From contig JAEWMT010000101.1 of NCBI GenBank assembly GCA_023393095.1, positions 1-64,000 of the forward strand: a DNA stretch of 64,000 bases. Direction: 5' to 3'. The notes under the pieces were generated by a model. It was not told the origin of the DNA. It worked only from the letters and a program-made list of their open reading frames with translations, and searched no databases. The translations under genes and the position numbers were made by a program. Within the stretch, counting starts at the first letter, position 1. Each line of letters begins with the position of its first letter. Shown piece after piece: positions 1 through 8,174 of the stretch. Source of the DNA: Bacillota bacterium (GTDB lineage Bacteria; Bacillota; Clostridia; Lachnospirales; Lachnospiraceae).

Positions 1-126
1 GAATGTGCGCGCACATTCTCCGCGCCCGAGCGGGTTACGTAGTAACATACTTCCTTACCGCGAGGTGCGCATCCTGCACGGAGTGCTTTTTATTTCATAG
101 GACGCAATTTCCTATGAAATAAAAAA
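1..126. repeat. Terminator-adjacent palindromic repeat, copy 1
   Basis: Nearly identical to 25915..26039 and recognisable in degenerate form at 41131..41215. It opens with the perfect palindrome GAATGTGCGCGCACATTC and closes with a hairpin, ATTTCATAGGA / TCCTATGAAAT, next to an A-tract. The A-tract is the complement of the T-tract of the terminator at 125..152. The element begins at the first base of the window, so its left end may lie outside. Confidence 0.8.
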
Positions 127-152
127 AGCTGGAGCACATATGCTCCAGCTTT
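125..152 (-). terminator. Intrinsic terminator of the VOC gene
   Basis: Perfect 12-bp stem AAAGCTGGAGCA / TGCTCCAGCTTT with a 4-base loop. Read on the minus strand it is followed by seven T residues, which suits the minus-strand gene ending at 440. The repeat at 1..126 abuts this T-tract. Confidence 0.8.
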
Positions 153-154
153 AG

Positions 155-439
155 AGTTTCGTTTGATTTATATTTTTTTATCCAGTAACTTGACAATCAT
201 GGTTTCATCCCTTAGATTTACAGTTTTACGCCCTTATCAATCTTTTACGACATTATACTATAACATTATTACTAAATCAACCCAAAATTAATCTGTCATA
301 TAGAAGCTGAAACGGATAGGATTTTTCCTTTCTTTTACGATATAAACAACTAAATATGAGCATATTAGTTATTATAAATTCAATAAGGTTGTATGATGTC
401 TATTTCATATAAATTCAGGGGCTAATTGCCATATATTAT
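155..439. other. Intergenic, no gene seen
   Basis: AT-rich stretch between the terminator hairpin and the end of the VOC gene. I see no ribosome site with a credible reading frame and no further strong hairpin. Confidence 0.5.
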
Positions 440-799
440 TTATACCCTGGAATACACTTCAATATCATTCCCTTCGGGGTCTTTAAACTCCAATACCAGA
501 TTATCATTAATCCTGGTTAAAGGATATTCGATGGGAGCATTCAACTCTTCTAATTTTTCCAGAAAGCTTTCCATATTGCTGACCTGGAAGCTCGGAAGAC
601 AGTTATCCCCATACACGACCTTTTCGTTCACGGATTGATTATGAAATAACATGAATCGAAATCCCTTTAAAATGAAGAAACTAGCAACATCATCTTTCAT
701 ATCCACTTTATGATTTAATATTGCTTCATAAAACCTAACCGCTCTGTCCATATCTTTAACACAGATATATAATGAATTCAGTTCAATATCATAATTCAT
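440..799 (-). CDS. VOC (glyoxalase/bleomycin resistance fold) family protein
   Basis: A 119-residue protein with the single-module VOC pattern: an N-terminal strand-helix unit (SLYICVKDMDRAVRFYE) followed by a second half ending in EFKDPEGNDIEVYSR. The start is the ATG at 799, because GGAGG sits five bases upstream; a longer frame from 829 would include that ribosome site in its coding sequence. VOC proteins include glyoxalases, dioxygenases and drug-binding proteins. The usual N-terminal metal-ligand histidine position is occupied by Tyr/Ile here, so a canonical glyoxalase role is doubtful. It stands alone, with its own terminator downstream. Substrate unknown. Confidence 0.85.
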   Translation of the reverse strand: MNYDIELNSLYICVKDMDRAVRFYEAILNHKVDMKDDVASFFILKGFRFMLFHNQSVNEKVVYGDNCLPSFQVSNMESFLEKLEELNAPIEYPLTRINDNLVLEFKDPEGNDIEVYSRV

Positions 800-1021
800 A
801 TTATCCTCCATCTGCCGATTCAGCGGCATGTAAATACTAAAAAAGCATACTCCGCGCTATTTGCTAATTGAAATATTACAATCTTTTAGAATAAGTGAGC
901 ATACATTCCTCTTTACTGCAGCTATCCCAAATTGTTAGACCTATTTATGATCCATAAAAATACACCTGGGTGCTTAATCCTAATGCCTCATCCAGGTGTC
1001 TGTTTACTATTCATATATTTT

Positions 1022-1489
1022 CTACAGTAAGAATACCGGCATATCACTTGATATCTTAGAAATAGCCTCGAATTTGGCTTCGTGCAGGTTAACCTGCTCT
1101 TTTGCCTGATTTTGATGAAGCCCCACATAAATTTCCCTTGCCTCTTCATCACTCAATTCTTCTATTAGAATGGAGGCTATTAATTCAATTCCCATATCCT
1201 TTACTGCCTGGAGTCTTCGGTTGCCCGAAAGAAGTTGAAACTGGCTTTCACCGATTCTTCTTAAGATAACCGGTTCAATCACTCCATAGGTTTGAATGGT
1301 TTTTATCATTTCCTTCGTCGGTTCACTCTGTGTGCTTCCATTCATCCATTTCTTTGGAACCGATTGAATCTGATGAACCGGAATCTCTGTAATGATATCC
1401 GGTGTTCTCTTTATCGACTTTACTACGGACAAATTACTATTACTACTTGCATTCGTAGCTCTTACTATACTTCCTTTACCTACTGGCAA
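1022..1489 (-). CDS. ParB N-terminal domain protein (short, orphan)
   Basis: A 155-residue protein with a ParB/sulfiredoxin-like nuclease-CTPase fold at about residues 32-125: the segment IPVHQIQ opens the domain, GVIEPVILR follows, and SGNRRLQAVK is the conserved G-x-R-R box. Full-length chromosomal ParB proteins are near 290 residues and carry a helix-turn-helix and a dimerisation domain. Here the protein stops soon after the N-terminal domain, so it is either a minimal ParB-like partner or a truncated one. Its start overlaps the end of the parA-like gene by 14 bases, so the two are translationally coupled. No conjugative or plasmid genes adjoin it. Confidence 0.75.
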   Translation of the reverse strand: MPVGKGSIVRATNASSNSNLSVVKSIKRTPDIITEIPVHQIQSVPKKWMNGSTQSEPTKEMIKTIQTYGVIEPVILRRIGESQFQLLSGNRRLQAVKDMGIELIASILIEELSDEEAREIYVGLHQNQAKEQVNLHEAKFEAISKISSDMPVFLL

Positions 1490-2267
1490 TTTGGTTTACC
1501 TCCTCTGTAAGCTTCCTATATTCCCCGGCACTTCTACTGCTCTTCTTATATGCCATAACAGGCTTACTGTTATCCTGCGCCCATTCCACAGAGCTGTCAA
1601 CCCGGATATAAGATTCAAATATATGTACATTATCAACTGCCTTTAGCGTATCTATTGTCTGTTTAAAATAATTCTTTCTCTCATCCACTTTCGTGATCGC
1701 TATTCCAAGTACACAAAGCTGTGGTGCAACCTGTTTTACATCATTTAAAAATTCAAGCATATTGGCGAGACCAAACAATCCCCAAGGACTTGCTTCTACC
1801 GGAATGACCACATAGTCGGAAGCACTAAGGATATTCATTACCCACCCACCCAAAGTTGGAGGAGAATCAATCAGAATATAATCATAGTCACCTTCTATCT
1901 TAACCTTTTCCAAGCATTTCTTTAATATATATTCCCGCTGCCATTTGGTAAATAATTCATATTCAATGGAACTCATCAAGGTCGAGGAAGGGATCAGATC
2001 AAGTCCCGGATAATCGGTAGGAACAATGAAATCTGATAAATCTTTCTGCTGCCTCACTGCCTGATATAGATTCTTTTCTCCCCTGGCAAATTCCAAGACT
2101 GTATCCTCTGAGAAAAAAGACAATGACAGATTCAACTGCATATCCCCATCCACCAGTAATACCCTCTTTCCCAGAAGTGACAGGCCGTACCCGATGTTGG
2201 AACAGGTTGTAGATTTTCCGCTTCCGCCCTTATTATTGGCAAAACATATTACTTTTGTATTCTTCAT
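1476..2267 (-). CDS. ParA/Soj-type partition ATPase
   Basis: A deviant Walker A motif (KGGSGKST, near residue 14) and the VLLVDGDMQ and ILIDSPPTLG motifs identify the ParA/MinD P-loop ATPase family, which moves or positions cargo on the nucleoid by ATP-dependent DNA binding. About 263 residues when started at the ATG at 2267; an in-frame TTG four codons upstream (2279) is the alternative. No strong Shine-Dalgarno separates the two choices. It lacks an N-terminal helix-turn-helix, as in chromosomal Soj. It precedes the short ParB-like gene as a two-gene operon. Because chromosomal soj-parB normally lies by the origin with rsmG, which is absent here, this looks like an accessory pair. Confidence 0.85.
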   Translation of the reverse strand: MKNTKVICFANNKGGSGKSTTCSNIGYGLSLLGKRVLLVDGDMQLNLSLSFFSEDTVLEFARGEKNLYQAVRQQKDLSDFIVPTDYPGLDLIPSSTLMSSIEYELFTKWQREYILKKCLEKVKIEGDYDYILIDSPPTLGGWVMNILSASDYVVIPVEASPWGLFGLANMLEFLNDVKQVAPQLCVLGIAITKVDERKNYFKQTIDTLKAVDNVHIFESYIRVDSSVEWAQDNSKPVMAYKKSSRSAGEYRKLTEEVNQIASR

Positions 2268-2282
2268 ATTCGTTACCAAAAT

Positions 2283-2306
2283 GTATCATATATCATTCTA
2301 TGATAC
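2283..2306. promoter_or_regulatory. Palindrome upstream of the parA-like gene
   Basis: GTATCATA and TATGATAC form 8-bp inverted arms around an 8-base spacer that itself contains TATCATTC, giving overlapping ATCAT/ATGAT motifs 15-40 bases before the start codon. The position suits an autoregulatory operator or a partition site. This is an inference from symmetry only. Confidence 0.4.
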
Positions 2307-2630
2307 TGCCATACTTGTATCTTATAATAATATCAATGGCAATCCTTTCTTCTGTAATAATATGAGATAATATTAACTGTTTAGGTTAACGCTTACCGAT
2401 AATATATAAAAATCTATATAATAACCTCCACCTACTGTTTTTGTAGCATACAAATAAGAATGAAAATCATATCCTATGATTTTTATTGGTTAAAAAATAT
2501 TTTTCTTTGTTACCTTTTCCCATAGTTCATTATACCTTATCTTCGTTTACATTACAATTTATCTTAATAATTGTTTCTTAATTTTTATTATTTTTTAAGG
2601 CTTCGTCACAACAATATTTGATTTTTAGTA
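2307..2630. other. AT-rich intergenic region
   Basis: Very AT-rich and without a credible gene. It presumably holds the promoter of the parA-parB pair; no clear -35/-10 pair stands out. Confidence 0.4.
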
Positions 2631-2661
2631 TTTTTTAAGCAGAGCCAAAATGCTCTGCTTA
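2631..2661 (-). terminator. Intrinsic terminator of the lipoprotein gene
   Basis: Stem AAGCAGAGC / GCTCTGCTT with a 6-base loop. It is followed on the minus strand by a run of A/T ending in TTTTTT-like sequence, 12 bases after the lipoprotein stop codon. Confidence 0.75.
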
Positions 2662-2673
2662 ATTTAAATAATA

Positions 2674-3084
2674 TTATTGATTGTATTTTCCTTTTAACTC
2701 ATTATATGCTTGTAAAGCATCATCATATATGTTATCGGACGTACTATACATTTCAATTCCATTAAAACTACATAGTCCATTATCAAAAATGTATATTTGT
2801 CCAGAGATATGATTCTTGTAATAAAATACGATTCCTACTGATTGTTCCCAACTTACTTGTTGCTTTTTTGTTCTTATCAATTGAATATTGTTATATTTTT
2901 CAACGAGAGATCCCACACTTGACTCATCTACCACACCTTTTGAATAATATAGTAGACTATCTTCATAAGCCATACTGTATGAATCCGCTTTGATATCCTT
3001 TATTGTGTTATCCTTATTTTTACATCCTACTATTATAAAACTCAGAATAATAATTATCATAGTGAAAACACATTTTCTATTCAT
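2674..3084 (-). CDS. Small lipoprotein of unknown function
   Basis: A 136-residue protein with a lipoprotein signal peptide: MNRKC, a hydrophobic stretch of about 15 residues, then the lipobox IVGC, so Cys20 or so would be lipidated after export. The start at 3084 is supported by AAGGGG eight bases upstream; the frame extends to 3123 but without a ribosome site. The mature part is polar, with no domain I recognise. It is monocistronic, with its own terminator. Function unknown. Confidence 0.7.
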   Translation of the reverse strand: MNRKCVFTMIIIILSFIIVGCKNKDNTIKDIKADSYSMAYEDSLLYYSKGVVDESSVGSLVEKYNNIQLIRTKKQQVSWEQSVGIVFYYKNHISGQIYIFDNGLCSFNGIEMYSTSDNIYDDALQAYNELKGKYNQ

Positions 3085-3225
3085 AGGATATGCCCCTTTT
3101 AATTTACTATCTGGTACAGACATGAATTATCTTAATAAACAAATAATACATCAGATCACATAATTTTACTATGTTTTTTTATTCCCCATTCAGTTCTCGT
3201 TAAGTATATTTGGGAACCTAGGTAA

Positions 3226-3990
3226 TCATAATTTCTTTTTATCATAAAGCTTAACCGCTGCAATCATACTTGCGATTGCCAGAACAATTGTAATCACTAA
3301 TGCCTTGATAACATCGTCGAACCCCATTTCTCCTGTTATAAGATTTACATTGACAGAAGCTAGCGTAACCGGGTTATACTCCTTTATCTTCGGAATAATA
3401 TTTATCATTAAAAGAAGTATTAATATTCCCGCAGACAGGATCAATCCTCCGAAACTTCCTGAAGTTATGGTACTTGACAGTAAAATCAACGCAATTGCAA
3501 AGCAGACAAAAACCCAAAAGCAGAAAAAGGAAAGGAACAAATTCTGCACGGAATGATTTTTAAATAAATAGACAGAATATCCGTAATTTGTTACCGCAGA
3601 CAGAAGATAACTTAAGGTCCAAAGTATGATAGCCGCTGCATACTTTGACAGGATCACAGTACGCCTAGGTAGTCCCTTGGCATGTATATTGACTAATGTG
3701 CCCCGGGTCAATTCATTCGATAATGACCCCCCAAAAACAAGCAGGACTGCTATAATTCCCATCGAAGTAAAGTTTTTAAAAAACTGAGCATAAGCATCAG
3801 CTACTACCGGATCAGGTAATTTAAGCACGATACCATTCATACCTATTTCTGACATAATTTCAGGTGTCAGCTTCGCAAGAAGCGGACTTGTCATACCTAA
3901 TAAAAACGAAACACATAACATAATTAAGATTTTATAGGAACGAAGCTGCTCTATAAACTCTTTTTTGGTAAATGCTACAAATCCTCTCAT
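3226..3990 (-). CDS. ABC-2 type transporter permease
   Basis: A 254-residue integral membrane protein with about six hydrophobic segments, typical of the ABC2_membrane permeases that pair with the adjacent ATPase. The N-terminal cytoplasmic segment FTKKEFIEQLRSYK leads into the first membrane helix, and the SNELTRGTLVNIHAKGLPRR region matches the conserved cytoplasmic coupling segment. Its ATG overlaps the ATPase stop codon as ATGA, so it is translated by coupling. It is the last gene of the four-gene operon starting at 6263. The likely role is efflux of a peptide, drug or lipid; the substrate cannot be read from the sequence. Confidence 0.85.
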   Translation of the reverse strand: MRGFVAFTKKEFIEQLRSYKILIMLCVSFLLGMTSPLLAKLTPEIMSEIGMNGIVLKLPDPVVADAYAQFFKNFTSMGIIAVLLVFGGSLSNELTRGTLVNIHAKGLPRRTVILSKYAAAIILWTLSYLLSAVTNYGYSVYLFKNHSVQNLFLSFFCFWVFVCFAIALILLSSTITSGSFGGLILSAGILILLLMINIIPKIKEYNPVTLASVNVNLITGEMGFDDVIKALVITIVLAIASMIAAVKLYDKKKL

Positions 3991-4907
3991 CTGACCACCT
4001 CCATAAATACATTCTCCAGGGAAGGCTCAAGGATCTCATAGCGAAGAACCGGTATATCCTCATTTACCAGATAAGATAGAATTTCCTTACTATGCTGTTC
4101 TGCCTTCGTTAGATGAATATCAATTTTATTCAAGGAGTCCTTAACTTCTATTACGAAGGAAAGTGATTTAATATAATTGATAAGCTGGTTTGATTTCTGG
4201 TTTTGTGTAAGCTCTATCTGGATAATATCTTTACGGTTATCATTTTTGATATCCGCAACTGAGCCCTCAAGGACCAGCCTGCCTTGGTCAAGTACCCCAA
4301 TGCTGTCACAGATACGTTCCACATCCGACAGGATATGAGTTGAAAATACAATAGTTGTTTTATCTTTGGCATAGGAGAGAATATCAAGTATTTCCTTTCG
4401 TCCAACAGGATCCAGCGCAGAGGTCGGCTCATCACAGATTAAAAGCTTTGGTTCATTCAACAGTGCCTGAGCAATACCAAGCCTTTGCTTCATTCCTCTC
4501 GAAAATCCGCGGATACGGCGATTGACACCATCCAATCCGACTAAATCCAGAATTTCAGCGGATTTTGTTCTGATCTGTTCCCGGCTTAAGCCGGTAATTT
4601 CTCCACACAACCTTAAATACTCTTTCGGATTCATGTATCCATAGAATTCTGGTACATCAGGTAAGTAACCTATGTTACGATTTGTCTTCGTATTGCCATA
4701 AGTCACTTTATCATTGCACACATAGATTTCTCCTGAGGTTGGTTTAAGAAACCCCAGTATCATCTTCATTGTCGTTGTTTTTCCGGCTCCGTTTTTCCCA
4801 ATAAAACCAAATACACTATGTTCCGGTACCGTAAAGCTAAGATTTTCAATCACTTTCAGATCTCCAAACTGCTTACTCAGGTTCTTAATCTGTAATATTT
4901 CCATCAT
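3987..4907 (-). CDS. ABC transporter ATP-binding protein (export type)
   Basis: A 306-residue ATPase with Walker A GKNGAGKTT, the signature GFSRGMKQR (a variant of LSGGQ seen in ABC-2 exporters), Walker B LLICDEPTSALDP and the switch histidine in FSTHIL. A C-terminal extension of about 90 residues is usual for the CcmA/NatA-type ATPases. The start is the ATG at 4907, preceded by AGGGG; it overlaps the stop of the upstream small membrane gene (ATGA). It pairs with the permease at 3226..3990. Frame upstream of 4907 is the preceding gene read in another register. Confidence 0.9.
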   Translation of the reverse strand: MMEILQIKNLSKQFGDLKVIENLSFTVPEHSVFGFIGKNGAGKTTTMKMILGFLKPTSGEIYVCNDKVTYGNTKTNRNIGYLPDVPEFYGYMNPKEYLRLCGEITGLSREQIRTKSAEILDLVGLDGVNRRIRGFSRGMKQRLGIAQALLNEPKLLICDEPTSALDPVGRKEILDILSYAKDKTTIVFSTHILSDVERICDSIGVLDQGRLVLEGSVADIKNDNRKDIIQIELTQNQKSNQLINYIKSLSFVIEVKDSLNKIDIHLTKAEQHSKEILSYLVNEDIPVLRYEILEPSLENVFMEVVR

Positions 4908-5107
4908 TCTTCCCCTCTTCCAATGGTAAGATAAAGAATTGGTCCAACAAATTGACATAATACTACAACAATAATGACCCACAAAATGCGGTTTCCAAAG
5001 CGGTAATTCTTGTGTGTCAGCACATGAATTAATGCAAATAACATAAGTGCGATTTCAATAATAGCAATTGGAATCAAAAAAGGTAAATAATCTTTAATAG
5101 CGTCCAT
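4904..5107 (-). CDS. Small PLD-nuclease N-terminal-like membrane protein
   Basis: A 67-residue protein with two membrane helices and the pattern of the PLDc_N family: a hydrophobic helix, a HKNYRFGNRILW segment, then a helix with QFVGPILYLTIGRGEE. In Firmicutes such proteins are often encoded just before ABC-2 exporter ATPases, as here, and may be accessory to the transporter. The overlap of its TGA with the ATPase ATG supports co-translation. Function not established. Confidence 0.8.
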   Translation of the reverse strand: MDAIKDYLPFLIPIAIIEIALMLFALIHVLTHKNYRFGNRILWVIIVVVLCQFVGPILYLTIGRGEE

Positions 5108-5153
5108 AATATATTCTCATCCTTCTTATATAAAAATTAATTATTCCCTTACC

Positions 5154-6263
5154 TTAAAGTTCAAATTCAAATCTTTTTTTCAGCTTCTGATAACGTTCCT
5201 CTGTCTCCAATGGAGCAAACAACGGATTTGCGATTACAACATTTTTAAAATCCTTCCAAATAATCTCCGTATTTCTGGGGGCAGCTGTTTCTAAATTATT
5301 AGAAGCAAAATATCCATTCAATGCATCAAAGTATTGATTTTCCTTCAAGAACAACCCACTCTTATCCATATTGTTAATATTATCAAGGTAGCTTTCCAGT
5401 GCATCCATGGCTTTTTCTTTTTTATCCTGCATTACATATACTGCAGCTGCGTTAAGATGTACTTTAATCAGAGCTGCCGGTTGTATCTTATCCACTTCAA
5501 ATACTTTGGCAAGCTCAAGAAATTTGTGATAATAAATATCCATTCTTTCCGGTTGATCTGCATACATCGCGCAGAAATCTGAGCCTGCACCTATTACGCT
5601 CATCAGGTTCATATAGACGTAACCCTGTAAATATTCAATCGCCTTTTTCTGATCGCCTTTCATCTGATATGCCTGAATTAATAAACTTTCCGGTGATACC
5701 ATTGGATTGCTCATATTCTCAAGGATATCGATTGCCGAAACCGGATCCTTAAGAAGCAGATGGCATAATGCCTCATACTGAAGAGCTTCCTTTGCCAAAT
5801 TTACATCCTCACAGGATTTTGATACCCTTTTGAACATTTCGAGCGTTTCTTTTGTTAGCTGCTCTATCCTTTCTGGTGAGCCGGCTAAGTTCAGGTGGTT
5901 AATCATCAGTAAGCCCATTTGAATCTGAAGTTGCCAGCAAGAAAAATACTTCTTTACATATGCTTCAATCTTCTCATAAACCTGGTCAAATGGTTCTTTT
6001 ACAAACGCATCGGCAAATCTACGATACAGCTTTCGAATGTCCTCTAAATTCATCTGTGGTTCATAACTGATCAATTCATCCACACTGATATTAAAATATG
6101 CCGCCAGCAGGGGTAGTAATGAAATGTCGGGATAACTCTGACCGGATTCCCATTTGGATACTGCAGGTTTTGAAACCCCCACGTGCTGTGCCAGCTCCTC
6201 CTGCGTAACTCCTTTCTCCTTCCGCCTTGCCGCAATCACTGTTCCTATCTTTATACTTCCCAT
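5154..6263 (-). CDS. XRE-family regulator with TPR-like C-terminal region
   Basis: A 369-residue protein: an N-terminal helix-turn-helix of the Cro/C1 type at about residues 5-60 (RKEKGVTQEELAQHVGVSKP, then WESGQSYPDIS), followed by about 300 helical residues with repeat character. This is the arrangement of RRNPP-like or transporter-linked XRE regulators. The start at 6263 has GGAGG six bases upstream; the open frame to 6338 precedes that site and is not translated. It is the first gene of the operon with the small membrane protein and the ABC exporter, and probably controls it. No ligand can be assigned. Confidence 0.85.
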   Translation of the reverse strand: MGSIKIGTVIAARRKEKGVTQEELAQHVGVSKPAVSKWESGQSYPDISLLPLLAAYFNISVDELISYEPQMNLEDIRKLYRRFADAFVKEPFDQVYEKIEAYVKKYFSCWQLQIQMGLLMINHLNLAGSPERIEQLTKETLEMFKRVSKSCEDVNLAKEALQYEALCHLLLKDPVSAIDILENMSNPMVSPESLLIQAYQMKGDQKKAIEYLQGYVYMNLMSVIGAGSDFCAMYADQPERMDIYYHKFLELAKVFEVDKIQPAALIKVHLNAAAVYVMQDKKEKAMDALESYLDNINNMDKSGLFLKENQYFDALNGYFASNNLETAAPRNTEIIWKDFKNVVIANPLFAPLETEERYQKLKKRFEFEL

Positions 6264-6567
6264 AACCGACCTCCTTCCGGATCTATGTATTCTTTGTATT
6301 TCTTTACCTATTGTAAGACGATTAAGCTGCAAATACAATGGAGTTAACGTTAATTTTATTTAATTATATTAACTATCGATTAACTTTGTATCATCCGGGG
6401 CTATTCGTATCGTATCATAAAAGCCTCCGGTAAAAATTTTAAATTAGCAACTTACAGCAGCATGGGTAATAAATGCTGTAGAATTCACCTTAAACAGTAC
6501 AAAGAATCAGCAGCAGATACTTCGTTGCCTCGTGAGAAGACAATGTTATAACCATCTATAAACCTAT
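6264..6567. other. Intergenic region upstream of the XRE operon
   Basis: Holds the presumed promoter of the operon that starts at 6263. Apart from AT-rich sequence and short repeats of TTAA I see no gene and no convincing structured RNA. Confidence 0.4.
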
Positions 6568-6620
6568 AAAAACCATGATTACAATATTTCATTTCGAAAT
6601 ATAGAATCATGGTTTTAAAA
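6568..6620 (-). terminator. Intrinsic terminator of the 6731 gene
   Basis: A long hairpin, AAAACCATGATT / AATCATGGTTTT with an inner ATATTTC / GAAATAT stem. It is followed on the minus strand by a T-rich run, about 110 bases beyond the stop codon at 6731. Confidence 0.65.
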
Positions 6621-6730
6621 TAATTTATTATTTTAAATTGTCAAGTAACTATAATTACATAATTCCCATTAATTCACAATATTAGAAATAGTTCAGCATA
6701 GCCAGAAATTCAGCTAAACTGTTACCATTA

Positions 6731-7396
6731 TTACTCAATATTCTCATTAGTAACCAATGCCTTACTGTTTAATATTTTATCTACTTCCTCGTATCCGGTC
6801 GGAAATGCGTAATTATAACGAGCCGGAAGTGCAAATACATATTTTGAATTGCTTCCGAGCTTACTAGGTCCCATCGGTGCGGCACTTACAGCTAATGATT
6901 CCTTCTCGATTTTATTCCATTGCTCCTTCGTAAACACCATGATGGGAATATCCTGTCGGGGATTATCCTTGGTCCACTCTGGATGTCTTATAAGAATTTT
7001 AATACCGGTCTCTACGATTTGTCCCTGCCCCTCTCCACTAACAGCGGTACCCTGCCAGGAATCCGCTAATATTCTGTATCCTTCCCAGCTTGCTGGAAGT
7101 TTAAAGTCAAAACCGTACTGTGTATTCTTATAAGTCATATTATTAGATAATGAAGGGCTGTCAGTCGGTGCGGTTGTTTCTGTTGGAGCAACTGTTGGAG
7201 CTGTTGTGTTTGTAGGATTAGGAGTAATCGTGGCTTCTTTCGTAATTGCAGGTGTGGGTGAGCTATTAATTGTATCAACGCCTTTTCTTGAACGATTCAT
7301 TACACTACCACCCAAGAAAAAGCTCCCGATACATAATAAAATTGCAATAATGACTATAGCTATAATTATTATTTTAAAATTTCGTTGATGATTCAT
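6731..7396 (-). CDS. Membrane-anchored extracellular protein, unknown function
   Basis: A 221-residue protein: a short basic N terminus, one membrane helix at about residues 9-30, a Pro/Thr-rich linker at about residues 45-85 with repeated TAPT motifs, and a globular C-terminal domain of about 130 residues beginning YKNTQYGFDFKLPASWEGY. The YGFDFKLPASW pattern resembles PsbP-like extracellular domains found in many Firmicutes, with no known activity. AGAGGG nine bases upstream supports the start. It is probably exported and tethered by its N-terminal helix. Monocistronic. Confidence 0.65.
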   Translation of the reverse strand: MNHQRNFKIIIIAIVIIAILLCIGSFFLGGSVMNRSRKGVDTINSSPTPAITKEATITPNPTNTTAPTVAPTETTAPTDSPSLSNNMTYKNTQYGFDFKLPASWEGYRILADSWQGTAVSGEGQGQIVETGIKILIRHPEWTKDNPRQDIPIMVFTKEQWNKIEKESLAVSAAPMGPSKLGSNSKYVFALPARYNYAFPTGYEEVDKILNSKALVTNENIE

Positions 7397-7569
7397 GCTA
7401 TTTAACCCTCTTTCTTATACAATAATAACTTACATAATTTATTATTATATCACAAACTCATATGGACAATTATTAAATATATAATAATAAACCATATTAC
7501 AGTAAATCAAAATATTAAAGGTTTGTTAATCATGTAAAGCTTATCAACAAATATACTGCGAAGCTTTGA

Positions 7570-7914
7570 TTAAAAATTATTACCATTCCAACCCCAGTTT
7601 GCAACTTCTTCATACTTGACATAAATACCATCCGGCTGGATTTTCAGCTCCTCACCAAGTATTTCTGTTATTGCTTTTGTTAGTTTTTGGTATGCATCGG
7701 AGGAGGCTTTGCCAAATATTTTCACCTCAACAAAGGCAAGTGGCTTCTGATTGCTTCCCTTAAAATACATGATACTGTTATCATCAAAGGACACCATAAG
7801 CCAACTTTCGCTTTTTCCGGGAATTAGCTCAATGGCTTTTCCAAATTTCCTCTTAATTGCTTCTCTCTTCTCTTCATTAATTATTACTGTTGTTTTTGTA
7901 CTAATATACGGCAT
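7570..7914 (-). CDS. Tautomerase / macrophage migration inhibitory factor-like protein
   Basis: A 114-residue protein of the MIF/phenylpyruvate tautomerase fold. Proline follows the initiator methionine (MPYIST), the catalytic base of the family once Met is removed, and the chain ends in WGWNGNNF, like the C terminus of MIF. The length matches animal and bacterial MIF proteins (about 114-115 residues), longer than the 60-80 residues of 4-oxalocrotonate tautomerases. Start supported by AAAGGA eight bases upstream. Substrate in bacteria is unknown. It stands alone between two oppositely oriented genes. Confidence 0.85.
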   Translation of the reverse strand: MPYISTKTTVIINEEKREAIKRKFGKAIELIPGKSESWLMVSFDDNSIMYFKGSNQKPLAFVEVKIFGKASSDAYQKLTKAITEILGEELKIQPDGIYVKYEEVANWGWNGNNF

Positions 7915-8018
7915 ATGTTTTCATCCTTTCCGTTATTAAAATCAAACCTAATAATGGTTTTATATCCAAAACAATATTAACATTTTTATCCGAATATGGC
8001 AATCGGTCGATGATTTAA

Positions 8019-8047
8019 ATGACATAAAACTTTATTTATGTTATACT
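8019..8047 (+). promoter_or_regulatory. Predicted promoter of the glycosyltransferase gene
   Basis: ATGACA and TATACT separated by 17 bases, about 125 bases upstream of the start codon at 8175. Confidence 0.55.
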
Positions 8048-8104
8048 AAAGATTCAGAAATAATACATCTTGTTTCAGATTTTGCAGGGTTTCTCGGCCA
8101 TTAC

Positions 8105-8153
8105 TTTATAACGAAAATCAGGTCAGATAATTTGTTTCGTTATTGATAGAACG
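8105..8153 (+). repeat. Leader motif shared with 29911..29969
   Basis: A 30-base block starting TTTATAACGAAAATCAG is repeated with about two differences at 29911, and a second block TATTGATAGAACG is repeated as TATTGAAAGAACG. Both copies lie in the + strand upstream region of a gene (glycosyltransferase here, BrkB-like protein there). Confidence 0.65.
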
Positions 8154-8174
8154 TTGTACAAAGAAGGAATCTCT

